Shown here piece after piece: positions 1 to 8,839 of a stretch of DNA of 64,000 nucleotides. Origin of the DNA: a bacterium (GTDB lineage: Bacteria > Krumholzibacteriota > Krumholzibacteriia > LZORAL124-64-63); NCBI GenBank assembly GCA_016719645.1, contig JADJYS010000001.1, forward strand, positions 310,001 through 374,000, written 5' to 3'. How positions within the stretch are numbered: the first letter of the stretch is position 1; every line of letters begins with the position of its first letter. A program made the position numbers and the translations under genes. The notes beneath the pieces were generated by a model. The model was not told the DNA's origin and made no database searches. It saw only the letters and a program-made list of their open reading frames with translations.

Positions 1-756
1 GGCGGCGCGGCTGGCGGCCAGTTCCGCGGCGATCTCGGGCAGGGGGCGGTCCCGCAGCACGCGCGCGTCGGGGTGGCGGGCGACCGCCGCGGCCAGCGGA
101 CCGCCGTCGTACCAGGCGGCTTCGTCGGGGCCGAGCAGGACCGTCAGGGCGTGGGGCAGCGCGCCGGCCATCAGGTCCACCAGGGCGGCGGCGTGGGCCT
201 CGGGCCAGCGCTTGGTCGCCCAGCGTGCACCGGGCGCCAGGACCAGGCGGGGCGACGTCCCGGGTGCGTGGACGCCTTGCAGGGGCGGGCGCGCCGCGGC
301 GCGCACGACGTCGGCCGCGAGGCCGACGGCCGGGGCCAGCGCACAGTAGCGGTCCAGCAGCGAGGGCGGCGCGGCGCCGGCCGCCCCGGGCCAGGCCGAG
401 CGGCGCGAGCCGATCAGCGCCAGGCGCTGCAGCGTGCCCTTGCGCAGGCGGGCGCGGGCGCGGCGCCCCGCCAGCAGCGGCAGCGCGCGGCTGCGCAGCA
501 CGGCGTGGGCGTCCAGCCAGACGTCCCCGCGGCGGCCGCGCAGGCGGCGCGCGAGGCGGGCCAGATCGCGCCACCCGGCGCCTTCCAGGGCGATCACCTC
601 GTCCACGCCGGCGAAGCGGGAGGCCAGCGGGGCGAAACGGGCCTTGGTCACCAGGGTCGCGGGCGGGCCGCCGGCGTCGGCGAGCCCGGCGAGGAACCAG
701 CCGCACAGGCAGAGGTCGCCCAGGGCGCCGAAGCGGATGACGAGGGTGCGCTCCAC
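1..756 (-). CDS. Glycosyltransferase family 9 (heptosyltransferase-like), 3' part cut by window edge
   Basis: Likely transfers a heptose or related sugar from an ADP/NDP donor to the LPS core or another surface glycan on the inner face of the inner membrane. The frame opens with GTG at 756 behind an AAGGAA Shine-Dalgarno and stays open for 252 codons to base 1, so the C-terminus is outside the window. The N-terminus VIRFGALGDL is the typical GT9 opening. The LAPGARWATKRWP motif near residue 190 is the donor-binding region of ADP-heptose:LPS transferases. It is divergent from the CNNM gene at 896. The GT9 family is well supported; the exact acceptor cannot be read from sequence. Confidence 0.8.
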   Translation of the reverse strand, partial: MERTLVIRFGALGDLCLCGWFLAGLADAGGPPATLVTKARFAPLASRFAGVDEVIALEGAGWRDLARLARRLRGRRGDVWLDAHAVLRSRALPLLAGRRARARLRKGTLQRLALIGSRRSAWPGAAGAAPPSLLDRYCALAPAVGLAADVVRAAARPPLQGVHAPGTSPRLVLAPGARWATKRWPEAHAAALVDLMAGALPHALTVLLGPDEAAWYDGGPLAAAVARHPDARVLRDRPLPEIAAELAASRAA

Positions 757-836
757 GGGTTCCTTTCGCGGCGGGTCGCCCCGGCCTCGGGCGCCGGGAA
801 CGCAGAGCCTGATGGCACAAGACCCTAGTGACGCGC

Positions 837-865
837 TTGCAGGGTGTCAAGCGAGCGGCTATGCT
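837..865 (+). promoter_or_regulatory. Sigma-70 promoter for the CNNM tandem
   Basis: A TTGCAG -35 (837-842) and TATGCT -10 (860-865) are separated by exactly 17 bases. The start codon at 896 lies 30 bases downstream of the -10, with GGAGG in between. Confidence 0.6.
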
Positions 866-895
866 CCCGCGACCGCCGACCGCCTGGAGGATCCC

Positions 896-2149
896 TTGTC
901 CGACGTCGCCCTACTGGCCGCCCTGCTGCTGCTCTCGGCCCTCTTCTCGGGCACCGAGACGGCCCTGTTCTCGCTGCAGGACGGGGACCTGGCGCGCCTG
1001 CGGCGCAGCGCGGCGCCGGCGGACCGGCACGTCCTGCGCCTGCTCGCCGACCCGCCGCGCCTGCTCGCGGCGCTGCTGATCGGCAACCTGCTGGTCAACA
1101 TCGGGGCGAGCGTCCTGGGCACGTCGCTGCTGATGTCGCGGTTCGGCCCGCGGGGGCTGGCGATCGCCGTGCCGGCGCTGACGGTGCTGTTGCTGCTGGT
1201 CGGGGAGATCACTCCCAAGCTGATCGCCCTGCGCCTGGGCGCGCCCCTGGCGCGCCTGATGCAGGCGCCGCTGCGCGTCTGGCTGGCCGTGATCCGCCCC
1301 GTGCTCGATCTCAACGGTTTCATCACGCGGCACGCGCTGGCGCGCCTGCCCTTCGAGCGCACCGGCAGCCGCCCGCTGACCGTGCCGGAACTGGTCACCG
1401 CCGTGGACATGGCCGTCCACGACGCCTCGCTCACCGACACCGAGGGGCGCTTCGTCTCCCGTCTGCTGATGCTCGACGGCCTGGAGGTGCGCGAGATCAT
1501 GCGGCCGCGCCCGGACGTCGTGTCGCTGGAGATCGGGATGGCCTGGGCCGACGTCCTGGCGGTCGCCCGCGCGGCCGGCCGCAACCGCTATCCCGTCGTC
1601 GAACCCGGCCGCAACCTGCCGCTGGGCGTGCTGCACCTGAAGGACCTGCTCGGCCGGCCCGAGGGCGCGGACCTCGACGCCGCGGAGCTCCACGATCCTG
1701 TGTTCGTCCCCGAGTCGAAATCCGTCTCGGTGCTCCTGCACGAGCTGCGCCTCGCGGGCGGCCACATGGCGTTCGTGCTCGACGAGCACGGCGATTTCGC
1801 GGGCCTGGTCACGCTCGAGGACTGCCTCGAGGCGCTGACCGGTCCCTGGCACGACGAGTCGGACCCCGGGGATCCCGAGATCCTGGCCGTGGGCGACAGC
1901 AACTGGATCGTCGCCGGCGGGACGGACCTGCGCCAGGTGCGCGAGACCTGCGGCGCCCAGCTCGAACCATCGCACGACTACGTCACCCTGGCCGGTTTCG
2001 TCATGGCGAAGCTGGGGCGCATCCCCGCCCGCGGCGACCGCGTCGTCTGGGACCGCTACCGCTGCACGGTCCTGGAGATGGAAGGGCTGCGCGTCACGAA
2101 GCTGCGCCTGCAGCGGCTGCCGCGGCCGTCCCCGGAGGTCCGACCGTGA
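896..2149 (+). CDS. CNNM/CorC (HlyC) family transporter with DUF21, CBS pair and CorC_HlyC domains
   Basis: An inner-membrane protein of the family implicated in Mg2+/Co2+ efflux or homeostasis. The TTG start at 896 is chosen because GGAGG (886-890) lies 5 bases upstream and the protein then opens directly into the first membrane helix. It has 417 residues. A DUF21 domain of about three to four helices covers roughly residues 1-160 and contains SGTETALFSL and LLVGEITPK. A CBS pair lies around 190-310 (VREIMRPRPDVVSLE, LVTLEDCLEALTG), and a CorC_HlyC domain follows to about 410. It overlaps the next gene by GTGA and forms a two-gene unit with that shorter paralogue. Confidence 0.88.
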   Translation: MSDVALLAALLLLSALFSGTETALFSLQDGDLARLRRSAAPADRHVLRLLADPPRLLAALLIGNLLVNIGASVLGTSLLMSRFGPRGLAIAVPALTVLLLLVGEITPKLIALRLGAPLARLMQAPLRVWLAVIRPVLDLNGFITRHALARLPFERTGSRPLTVPELVTAVDMAVHDASLTDTEGRFVSRLLMLDGLEVREIMRPRPDVVSLEIGMAWADVLAVARAAGRNRYPVVEPGRNLPLGVLHLKDLLGRPEGADLDAAELHDPVFVPESKSVSVLLHELRLAGGHMAFVLDEHGDFAGLVTLEDCLEALTGPWHDESDPGDPEILAVGDSNWIVAGGTDLRQVRETCGAQLEPSHDYVTLAGFVMAKLGRIPARGDRVVWDRYRCTVLEMEGLRVTKLRLQRLPRPSPEVRP

Positions 2150-3180
2150 GCGGCGCCCTGTCACCGGCGGCGGCTCTGGCGGTGCTCGCGCTCTGCCTGC
2201 TGGCCTCGGCCTTCTTCTCGGGCGCCGAGACGGGCTTGATGAGCATCAGCCGCATCCGCCTGCGCACGCTGCTGCGCCGCCAGCCGCACCCGAGCGCGGC
2301 GGCGCTGCGCCGGCTGCTGGCCCGCATCGAGGACCCGGTGCTGACCTGCCTGATCGGCACGAACCTGGCGAACGTCGGCTTCAGCGCCGTGCTGACGGCC
2401 GCGCTCGCGACCCGCTACGGGAACCGCGGGGAGTTCGCGGCGGCGGCCATCGCCGCCGTGCTGGTGATCGTCTTCGGCGAGATCATCCCGAAGGTGGTCT
2501 ACCGGGAATTTCCCGAGCGCCTGAGCCTCGCGTCGGTCCGCCCCCTGCGCGCGGTCATGCTGCTGCTCGCTCCCGCGCGCTGGGTGCTGCTGGCCTATTC
2601 CTCGCTGCTGGACCGCCTGCTGCCGGGCCGCGGCCGGCGCGCCGAGGGCGCCGTCATCGGGCGCGAGGCGATGCACCACCTGATCGCCGCCCACCCGGCG
2701 GCCGCCCAGGACGGGCGCTTCACCGAGCTGCTGGCCCGCTGCCTGGCCCTCTCGGACCTGAACCTCGACGCGGTGATGACGCCGTGGGCGCGGGTCGACA
2801 GCCTGCCCCGCGCGGCGGACCCCGCGACCTGCCGCCGGCTGGCGGCCGCCTCGGGCTACAGCCGCCTGCCGGTGCTGGGCGAGGACACGCGCGAGGTGCA
2901 CGGCTGGGTGCTGGTGCGCGACCTGCTGCTGTCTCCGGCGATGCAGCAGGACTGGCGGCGGATCCCGGACGCGCTGCTGCGCACCTGCCCGCGCGTGGAC
3001 CGCGCGATGTCGCCCTGGGGGCTGTTCGAGGAGATGCGCTGGCAGCGCCAGCAGATGGCCGTGGTGGTGGACGCCGGCGGGAACCCCCTGGGCATGGTCA
3101 CGTTGGAGGACCTGCTGGAGGTCCTGGTCGGCAGCATCGCGGACGAGTTCGACGACGACGCGGACCGGGCCGCCGTCTGA
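2146..3180 (+). CDS. CNNM/CorC family protein, short paralogue lacking the CorC_HlyC domain
   Basis: Second of two tandem DUF21-CBS proteins. GTG start at 2146 overlaps the upstream stop, with GGAGG 7 bases upstream. DUF21 covers about residues 1-165 (SGAETGLMSISR, FGEIIPKVVYRE) and the CBS pair about 185-330 (LDAVMTPWARV, MVTLEDLLEVLVG). The protein ends at residue 344, right after the second CBS in an acidic DEFDDDAD tail, so the C-terminal CorC_HlyC domain found in its neighbour is absent. The pair may form a heteromeric transporter or regulator; this is inference from co-location and shared architecture. Confidence 0.85.
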   Translation: MSGALSPAAALAVLALCLLASAFFSGAETGLMSISRIRLRTLLRRQPHPSAAALRRLLARIEDPVLTCLIGTNLANVGFSAVLTAALATRYGNRGEFAAAAIAAVLVIVFGEIIPKVVYREFPERLSLASVRPLRAVMLLLAPARWVLLAYSSLLDRLLPGRGRRAEGAVIGREAMHHLIAAHPAAAQDGRFTELLARCLALSDLNLDAVMTPWARVDSLPRAADPATCRRLAAASGYSRLPVLGEDTREVHGWVLVRDLLLSPAMQQDWRRIPDALLRTCPRVDRAMSPWGLFEEMRWQRQQMAVVVDAGGNPLGMVTLEDLLEVLVGSIADEFDDDADRAAV

Positions 3181-3212
3181 CGGCCGACCGGAGCGAACGA
3201 AGGAGGAGGAAC

Positions 3213-3596
3213 GTGAGCGAGACGACGACGCCGGAATTCGACAAGCACGACCAGGCGCTGATGATGCTGGCGCTCAACCTGCAGACCGGCGCCCTGGTGC
3301 AGCTCGGCAAGATCGCCGACCCCCAGTCCGGGCAGATGCGGCGCGACCTCGAGGGGGCCCGGCTGTCGATCGACCTGCTGGACATGCTGAAGGCCAAGAC
3401 GAAGGGCAACGCCCACCCCGAGGTGGCCGCCCTGCTGTCGCGCGCCGCCATGGACCTGAAGCTCAACTTCATGGACGAGCTGAAGAAGGACCGCGGGGAA
3501 GGCGGAGGGACGGACGCGCCCGCCGCCGCCGAGCCCCCTGCGGAGGAGCCGGCGCCGGCAGGACCGGCCGCGGGCGATCCCGGAGAGACGGCGTGA
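3213..3596 (+). CDS. DUF1844 family protein
   Basis: A small cytosolic protein of unknown function, 127 residues. GTG at 3213 follows an AGGAGGAGGA Shine-Dalgarno. Residues about 12-90 match DUF1844: a helical domain with ALMMLALNLQTGALVQLG and SIDLLDMLKAKTKGN. The last 35 residues are a low-complexity Ala/Pro/Glu tail. The stop overlaps the start of the TSP3 protein (GTGA), so the two are probably co-translated. The family is common in Deltaproteobacteria and FCB-type genomes, but no biochemical role is known. Confidence 0.8.
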   Translation: MSETTTPEFDKHDQALMMLALNLQTGALVQLGKIADPQSGQMRRDLEGARLSIDLLDMLKAKTKGNAHPEVAALLSRAAMDLKLNFMDELKKDRGEGGGTDAPAAAEPPAEEPAPAGPAAGDPGETA

Positions 3597-5080
3597 GGAT
3601 CGCCCCGTCCGCCCGCCTGATCGCGGCCGCGCTGGCCGCGGCCGCGCTGCTCGGCCCGGGCGACGGCGCCGCCGAGCAGCTGCGGCGCAACCAGGAGCGC
3701 TCCGTGCGGCTCGGCCATCTCGTCGAGGGGCTGCTGCCCCCCGACGGGGTGCTGCTGATCGGCGTGGGGCACGAACGCTGGTCGGTGCAGGCGGGGCCCG
3801 CCGAGGCGCGCTACTACGTCGACCACGCCAGCTGGCGCACCGACGTGGAATACGGCTGGCGGCCGTGGCTGCGCGCGTGGGCCGCGACCCCCTGGCGCTC
3901 CTGGTCCGGCGGCGGGAGCGACCTGCCCGCGTCCGCCTCGGGGCTCGCCGACGGCGAGGCCGGGCTGGTCCTGGGCCTGCCGCGGCCCTGGCGCGGCGGC
4001 GGCCTGGCGCTCGACCTGCGCACGACCCTGCCGCTGGGATCGCGCGCGAGCGGTCTGGGCGACGGCGCGGCCGCGCCCTACGCGGGCCTGGCCTGGACGC
4101 AGGGTTTCTGGCGGGACGCGCAGGTGCCCGAGGTGCGCCTGCACGCGGGGGCGGGCCGGCGCTGGACGCCGCGCGACGAGGGGCGGGGCGCCGCCGCCGG
4201 CGGCCGCTACGAGCCCTGGCCGCTGACCTACCCCGCGGCCGCCGGCGGCGCCGGCAACGATCCCTGGCTGTGGCACGCGGGCGTCGACGTGCGCAAATCG
4301 CTCGCCGTGCTGCACGTGACCTTCGCCGCGGAATCCTACCCCGCCTCGGCCGCGATCGCGGCGCGCGAGGCGTTCCGCTCCCTGACCGCCGGGGTGCGCT
4401 GGGGCGCGGAGGACGGCTGGGCGCTGGACGTCGCCTACGAAGTGCCCCTGTCCCGCGAGGACCTGGCCACGCCGTTCGTCGCCGCGGTGCCCGACTGGAC
4501 GGTGGCGGTGGGGGTCAGCCGGGGCTTCGCCGTCGGCGGGTCGGACCGCGACCGCGACGGCATCACCGACCGCCTGGACCTCTGCCCGGACGCTGCCGAG
4601 GACCGCGACGGCTTCCGCGACGACGACGGCTGCCCGGACCCGGACAACGACGAGGACGGCGTGCCGGACGCGTCGGACCTGGCCCCGGACTTTCCCGAGG
4701 ACCGCGACGGCTGGCGCGACCAGGACGGCGCCCCCGACCCGGACAACGACGGCGACGGGATCCTCGACGGTGACGACGCGTGCCCCTGCGAAGCGGAGAA
4801 CTTCGACGGCTACCGCGACGACGACGGCTGCCCCGACACGATGCCGGATCGCGACGGGGACGGGATCGCCGACGAAGACGACCGCTGCCCCGACGAGGCG
4901 GAAGATCTGGACGGTTTCGAGGACGGGGACGGCTGCCCCGACCCGGACAACGATCTCGACGGGATTCCCGACGTGCGCGACGCCTGCCCCGACCAGCCCG
5001 AGGACTACGACGGGGACCGCGACGACGACGGCTGCCCGGACGAGCCCGCCGCGGCGCCGCCGGCGGGCGGCGCGGGCTAG
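3593..5080 (+). CDS. Secreted or outer-membrane protein with thrombospondin type 3 (calcium-binding) repeats, no OmpA domain
   Basis: GTG start at 3593 overlaps the DUF1844 stop. 495 residues. The N-terminus MRIAPSARLIAAALAAAALLG is a Sec signal peptide, with cleavage predicted near GDGAAEQ. Residues about 30-310 are rich in Trp, Tyr and alternating patterns, resembling an eight-stranded OmpA-like barrel. Residues about 315-485 hold a run of acidic TSP3 repeats built on DRDGI, DDDGCPDPDND and DGDGI units that should bind Ca2+. Proteins of this shape usually end with an OmpA peptidoglycan-binding domain; here the protein stops in an Ala/Gly/Pro tail. Its stop codon shares a CTAG with the stop of convergent mazG. 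Confidence 0.75.
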   Translation: MRIAPSARLIAAALAAAALLGPGDGAAEQLRRNQERSVRLGHLVEGLLPPDGVLLIGVGHERWSVQAGPAEARYYVDHASWRTDVEYGWRPWLRAWAATPWRSWSGGGSDLPASASGLADGEAGLVLGLPRPWRGGGLALDLRTTLPLGSRASGLGDGAAAPYAGLAWTQGFWRDAQVPEVRLHAGAGRRWTPRDEGRGAAAGGRYEPWPLTYPAAAGGAGNDPWLWHAGVDVRKSLAVLHVTFAAESYPASAAIAAREAFRSLTAGVRWGAEDGWALDVAYEVPLSREDLATPFVAAVPDWTVAVGVSRGFAVGGSDRDRDGITDRLDLCPDAAEDRDGFRDDDGCPDPDNDEDGVPDASDLAPDFPEDRDGWRDQDGAPDPDNDGDGILDGDDACPCEAENFDGYRDDDGCPDTMPDRDGDGIADEDDRCPDEAEDLDGFEDGDGCPDPDNDLDGIPDVRDACPDQPEDYDGDRDDDGCPDEPAAAPPAGGAG

Positions 5081-5880
5081 ACCGCGCCGCGCTCGGCGGC
5101 CTTGGCGGCCTGCCAGGCGGCTTCGAGTTCCGCGAGGGAGGCGGCGGCCAGGCGGTCGCGGTCGCCGCCGAACGCGGCCTCGACGGCCTGGAAGCGGGAG
5201 CGGAAGCGGGCGTTGGCCCGCCGCAGCGCCACGTCCGGGGCGACGTCGAGCTTGCGGGCGAGGTTGGCCACGGAGAACAGCAGGTCGCCGACCTCGTGCT
5301 CGACGGCCGCCGCATCGCCGCCCGCGACGGCCTCGTCGAGCTCGGCCAGCTCCTCGCGGATCTTCTCCCGCACACCTTCCAGATCCGGCCAGTCGAACCC
5401 GACCTGGGCCGCGTCCTTCTGGTAGCGGTGGGCCTGGTGCAGCGGCGCCGCGGCGGCCGGCAGGTCCTTCAGCAGCGACTCGCGGTCCGGGTCCAGGCCC
5501 TTGGCGCGCTTCTCCTGGGCCTTGACCTCGTTCCAGCGCTGCTGGCTCTCCCCGGCGTCGCCGGCCGCCAGGCCGCCGAAGACGTGGGGGTGGCGCCGCA
5601 CCAGCTTGGCGTCGGCCAGGGCGGCGACGTCGTCGAAGCCGGTGCGGGTCGTCTCGCCGAGGATCTCGGCCACGAAGCAGACCATGAACAGCAGGTCGCC
5701 GAGCTCCTCCTGGACGTGCTCGAGGTCGCCGCCGAGGGCGGCCTCGAGCAGCTCGGCCGACTCGTCGTGCAGGTGGTGCGCGGCGGTGGCGAGGGTCTGC
5801 TTGCGGTCCCAGGGACAGCCGTCCGGGGCGCGCAGGACGTGGATCGTGGCCAGCAGCTGTTCGGTGCGGGGCAGGGGCAT
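5077..5880 (-). CDS. mazG: Nucleoside triphosphate pyrophosphohydrolase MazG
   Basis: Hydrolyses (d)NTPs to monophosphate and pyrophosphate, a house-cleaning function that may also affect ppGpp levels. ATG at 5880 follows GAGGAAG. 267 residues carry two tandem all-alpha MazG domains: the first has CPWDRKQT, ESAELLEAAL and EELGDLLFMVCF with the EExxE...D metal-binding set, the second has FDWPDLEGVREKI, EELAELDEAV and HEVGDLLFSVANLAR. The length and two-domain layout match E. coli MazG. The gene is convergent with the TSP3 gene (stop codons overlap in CTAG) and divergent from the uvrA-like gene. Confidence 0.93.
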   Translation of the reverse strand: MPLPRTEQLLATIHVLRAPDGCPWDRKQTLATAAHHLHDESAELLEAALGGDLEHVQEELGDLLFMVCFVAEILGETTRTGFDDVAALADAKLVRRHPHVFGGLAAGDAGESQQRWNEVKAQEKRAKGLDPDRESLLKDLPAAAAPLHQAHRYQKDAAQVGFDWPDLEGVREKIREELAELDEAVAGGDAAAVEHEVGDLLFSVANLARKLDVAPDVALRRANARFRSRFQAVEAAFGGDRDRLAAASLAELEAAWQAAKAAERGAV

Positions 5881-6025
5881 GGCGCTTCCTCGGCGTGGGT
5901 GGCAAGGGGCGGCGCGGCGGCCGCCCGCCGGCGACGCCCAGTGTAAATCCCTTGTGCGGAATGCGAAAGAACGGATACCATGGACGGTCCCGCCGGCCTC
6001 TCGCCGCCGGGGGCCAGGAGGCACG

Positions 6026-8839
6026 TTGATCGAGACCATCCGCATCCGCGGCGCCCGCCAGCACAACCTCAAGGGATGCGACGTCGACCTGCCGCGCGGC
6101 CGCCTGACGGCGGTTTCCGGCGTGTCCGGATCGGGCAAGTCCTCGCTGGTCTTCGACACCCTCTACGCCGAGGGGCAGCGCACCTACGTCGAGTCCCTGT
6201 CGACCTACGCGCGCCAGTTCCTGGAGCGCATGCCCAAGCCCGACGTCGACTGGATCGACGGCATCAGCCCGGCCATCGCCATCGAGCAGCGCAACGCGGC
6301 CCGCAGCGGGCGCAGCACCGTGGGCACCGTCACCGAGATCAACGACTACCTGCGCGTGCTCTTCGCGCGCGTCGGGCGGATCGTCTGCCCGGACTGCCGC
6401 GAGGCGGTCGTGCCCGAGACCCCGGCCACGGTCTGGCGCGAGACGGTCAAGGCGTGGGGGGCGGAGGCGACGGCGCTGGTGGCCTATCCCCAGGAGATCA
6501 GCAGCGACAGCTCGCGCAGCGGCTGGGCCGAGCCCCTGCTGGCGCAGGGCTACCGGCGCGCCGTGGTCGGCGGGACGCTGGTGCGGCTGGACGAGGCCGC
6601 CGAGCCCGGCGCGCCGCGGCCGCGGGCGGGCGACGTCGTCGACGTCGTGGTGGACGCCGTGACCCTGGCGGCGGGGCAGAAGTCGCGCTTCGCCGAGGCC
6701 GTCGAGCTGGCCCTGCGCCAGGGCGGCGGCTGGGTCGCGGTGCGCTGCGGCGACGAGCGCCGCGCCTACTCGTCGCGCCTGGTCTGCAACGGCTGCCGCC
6801 GCGAGTTCCCCGCGCCCACGCCGCACCTGTTCTCCTTCAACTCCCCCCAGGGCGCCTGCCCCGCCTGCAACGGGTTCGGCAATCGCCTGGAGTTCGACGA
6901 GGAGAAGATCGTCCCGGACGACACCCTGTCCCTGCTCGACGGCGCGGTGCGGCCCTGGCGCACGCCGGCCTTCGCCCGCGCCCACGCCGCGCTGATCCGC
7001 TTCGCCCGCCGCCGCGGCATCCCCGCCGACGCGCCCTGGCGCAAGCTGACCCGCGCCCAGCAGCGCGAGGTGCTCGAGACGCAGGAGGCCGCCTACACGG
7101 GGATCCTGCCGTTCCTGGAGGAGATGCGGCGCGAGATGAAGAAGGGCCACCACCGCTTCTTCACCCGCCGCTTCATGGGGGACTCGCTCTGCCGGGCCTG
7201 CGGCGGCTCGCGCCTGCGCGGCGAGGCGCTGGCGGTGCGCATCGGGCAGCTGGACATCGGCTCCCTGGGCCGGCTGTCGCTGGGGGAGGCCCTGCAGCGG
7301 ATGGAGGGCCTGCGGCTCTCCCGCGCCGACGTCGCCGCCGCGGGCGACGTGCTGGACGAGGTGCGCAACCGGCTGCGCTTCCTGAACCGGGTCGGGCTCG
7401 ACTACCTGACCCTGGACCGGCTCACGCGCTCGCTGTCCGGCGGGGAGGCGCAGCGCATCCACCTGGCCAACGCGCTGGGCTCGCGCCTGACCGACACGCT
7501 CTACGTCCTGGACGAGCCCACCGCGGGCCTGCACGCCGCCGACGTCGAGCGCCTGATCGGCACGCTGCGCGACCTGGTCGAGGGCGGCAACACGGTCGTC
7601 GTCGTGGAGCACGACCTCGCGGTGCTGCGCGCGGCGGAGTATTTCGTCGAGCTGGGGCCGGGGGCGGGCAGCCACGGCGGCGAGGTCGTCTTCCAGGGGC
7701 CGCTCGCCGACCTGCTGGCCTCGGGCGCGACGCTGACCGCCGAGTACCTGCGCGGCGAGCGGGCGCTGCCGAAGCTCGCGCCCAAGCGCGAGGAGTCGCG
7801 GCGCCAGCTGACCGTCCGCGGCGCGCGCCGGCACAACCTGCGCAACCTCGACGTCGCGATCCCCCTGCAGCGCCTGGTCTGCCTGACCGGCGTCTCGGGC
7901 TCGGGCAAGAGCACGCTGATGGGCGCCTGCCTCCACGACGGGCTGACCGGCAAGGAGGCCGGCGGCAAGGAGCGCGCGCGCCCCTTCACCGGCTTCCAGG
8001 GCGCGCACTGGATCGACCAGGTCGTGCTGGTGGACCAGTCCCCGATCGGCAAGTCCAGCCGCTCCAACCCGGCCACGTACCTGGGCGTGCTCGCGCCCAT
8101 CCGCGACCTCTTCGCCGCGACCCCCGACGCGCGCGCGCGCGGCTTCCCGCCCGGCCGCTTCAGCTTCAACACCGCCGGCGGGCGCTGCCCGGAGTGCCAG
8201 GGCCTCGGCGAGCACCGCGTCGAGATGCACTTCATGGCCGACATCAGCGTGCCCTGCGAGGTGTGCGGCGGCAGCCGCTTCAACCCCGCCACGCTCGAGG
8301 TGCGCTGCCAGGGCCGGACCATCGCCGAGGTGCTGGCGATGACCGTCGAGGAGGCCCTGGCCTTCTTCCGCGGCGAGAACGCCCTGCGCGACAAGCTCTG
8401 GATCCTCAAGAAGGTCGGCCTGGGCTACCTCACCCTGGGGCAGTCCGCCACGACGCTCTCGGGGGGCGAGAGCCAGCGCCTGAAGATCGCGCGCGAGCTG
8501 TCGGCGCCCTCGGGCAAGCACAACCTCTACCTGCTGGACGAGCCGACCACGGGCCTGCACATCCACGACGTGGCGGACCTGCTGCGCGTCCTGCACGAGC
8601 TGGTCGCCCAGGGGCAGTCCGTCGTGGTCATCGAGCACAACCTGGACCTGATCGAGCAGGCGGACTGGATCATCGACCTGGGGCCCGGCGGCGGGGACGC
8701 CGGGGGCTCCGTGGTCGCCGCGGGCACGCCGGCCGAGGTCGCGGCCTGCAAGGAGTCGGTCACGGGGCGCTACCTCGCGGCGCGCGGCGCGGGCCGCGCC
8801 CGCCGGCGCCCCGGCACCCCGGCGAAGGAGGAACGATGA
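6026..8839 (+). CDS. uvrA: UvrA-family excinuclease ATPase (divergent)
   Basis: Damage-recognition ATPase of UvrABC nucleotide excision repair, or a close paralogue. TTG at 6026 follows AGGAGG. 937 residues, the usual UvrA length. It has two ABC modules: Walker A GVSGSGKS (about 32-39), signature LSGGEAQR and Walker B LYVLDEPTAGLH in the first half; GVSGSGKST, LSGGESQR and LLDEPTTGLH in the second. The central zinc module (CNGC...CPAC) and C-terminal zinc module (CPEC...CEVC) are intact. Several usually invariant stretches differ, for example AIEQRNAARSGRSTVG. It may therefore be a second UvrA rather than the housekeeping copy. galE overlaps its stop by 4 bases. Confidence 0.85.
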   Translation: MIETIRIRGARQHNLKGCDVDLPRGRLTAVSGVSGSGKSSLVFDTLYAEGQRTYVESLSTYARQFLERMPKPDVDWIDGISPAIAIEQRNAARSGRSTVGTVTEINDYLRVLFARVGRIVCPDCREAVVPETPATVWRETVKAWGAEATALVAYPQEISSDSSRSGWAEPLLAQGYRRAVVGGTLVRLDEAAEPGAPRPRAGDVVDVVVDAVTLAAGQKSRFAEAVELALRQGGGWVAVRCGDERRAYSSRLVCNGCRREFPAPTPHLFSFNSPQGACPACNGFGNRLEFDEEKIVPDDTLSLLDGAVRPWRTPAFARAHAALIRFARRRGIPADAPWRKLTRAQQREVLETQEAAYTGILPFLEEMRREMKKGHHRFFTRRFMGDSLCRACGGSRLRGEALAVRIGQLDIGSLGRLSLGEALQRMEGLRLSRADVAAAGDVLDEVRNRLRFLNRVGLDYLTLDRLTRSLSGGEAQRIHLANALGSRLTDTLYVLDEPTAGLHAADVERLIGTLRDLVEGGNTVVVVEHDLAVLRAAEYFVELGPGAGSHGGEVVFQGPLADLLASGATLTAEYLRGERALPKLAPKREESRRQLTVRGARRHNLRNLDVAIPLQRLVCLTGVSGSGKSTLMGACLHDGLTGKEAGGKERARPFTGFQGAHWIDQVVLVDQSPIGKSSRSNPATYLGVLAPIRDLFAATPDARARGFPPGRFSFNTAGGRCPECQGLGEHRVEMHFMADISVPCEVCGGSRFNPATLEVRCQGRTIAEVLAMTVEEALAFFRGENALRDKLWILKKVGLGYLTLGQSATTLSGGESQRLKIARELSAPSGKHNLYLLDEPTTGLHIHDVADLLRVLHELVAQGQSVVVIEHNLDLIEQADWIIDLGPGGGDAGGSVVAAGTPAEVAACKESVTGRYLAARGAGRARRRPGTPAKEER

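Noticed and set aside
4530..5060. A tandem-repeat DNA array
   Set aside because: The periodicity comes from TSP3 codons in a real coding frame, not from a separate DNA repeat or CRISPR.
3098..8638. A very long minus-strand open frame of about 1800 codons
   Set aside because: It runs antisense to rpoD-like core genes' GC-rich coding frames (TSP3 and the uvrA-like gene), has no recognisable domain over most of its length and only picks up mazG in another frame. Such shadows are expected at this GC content.
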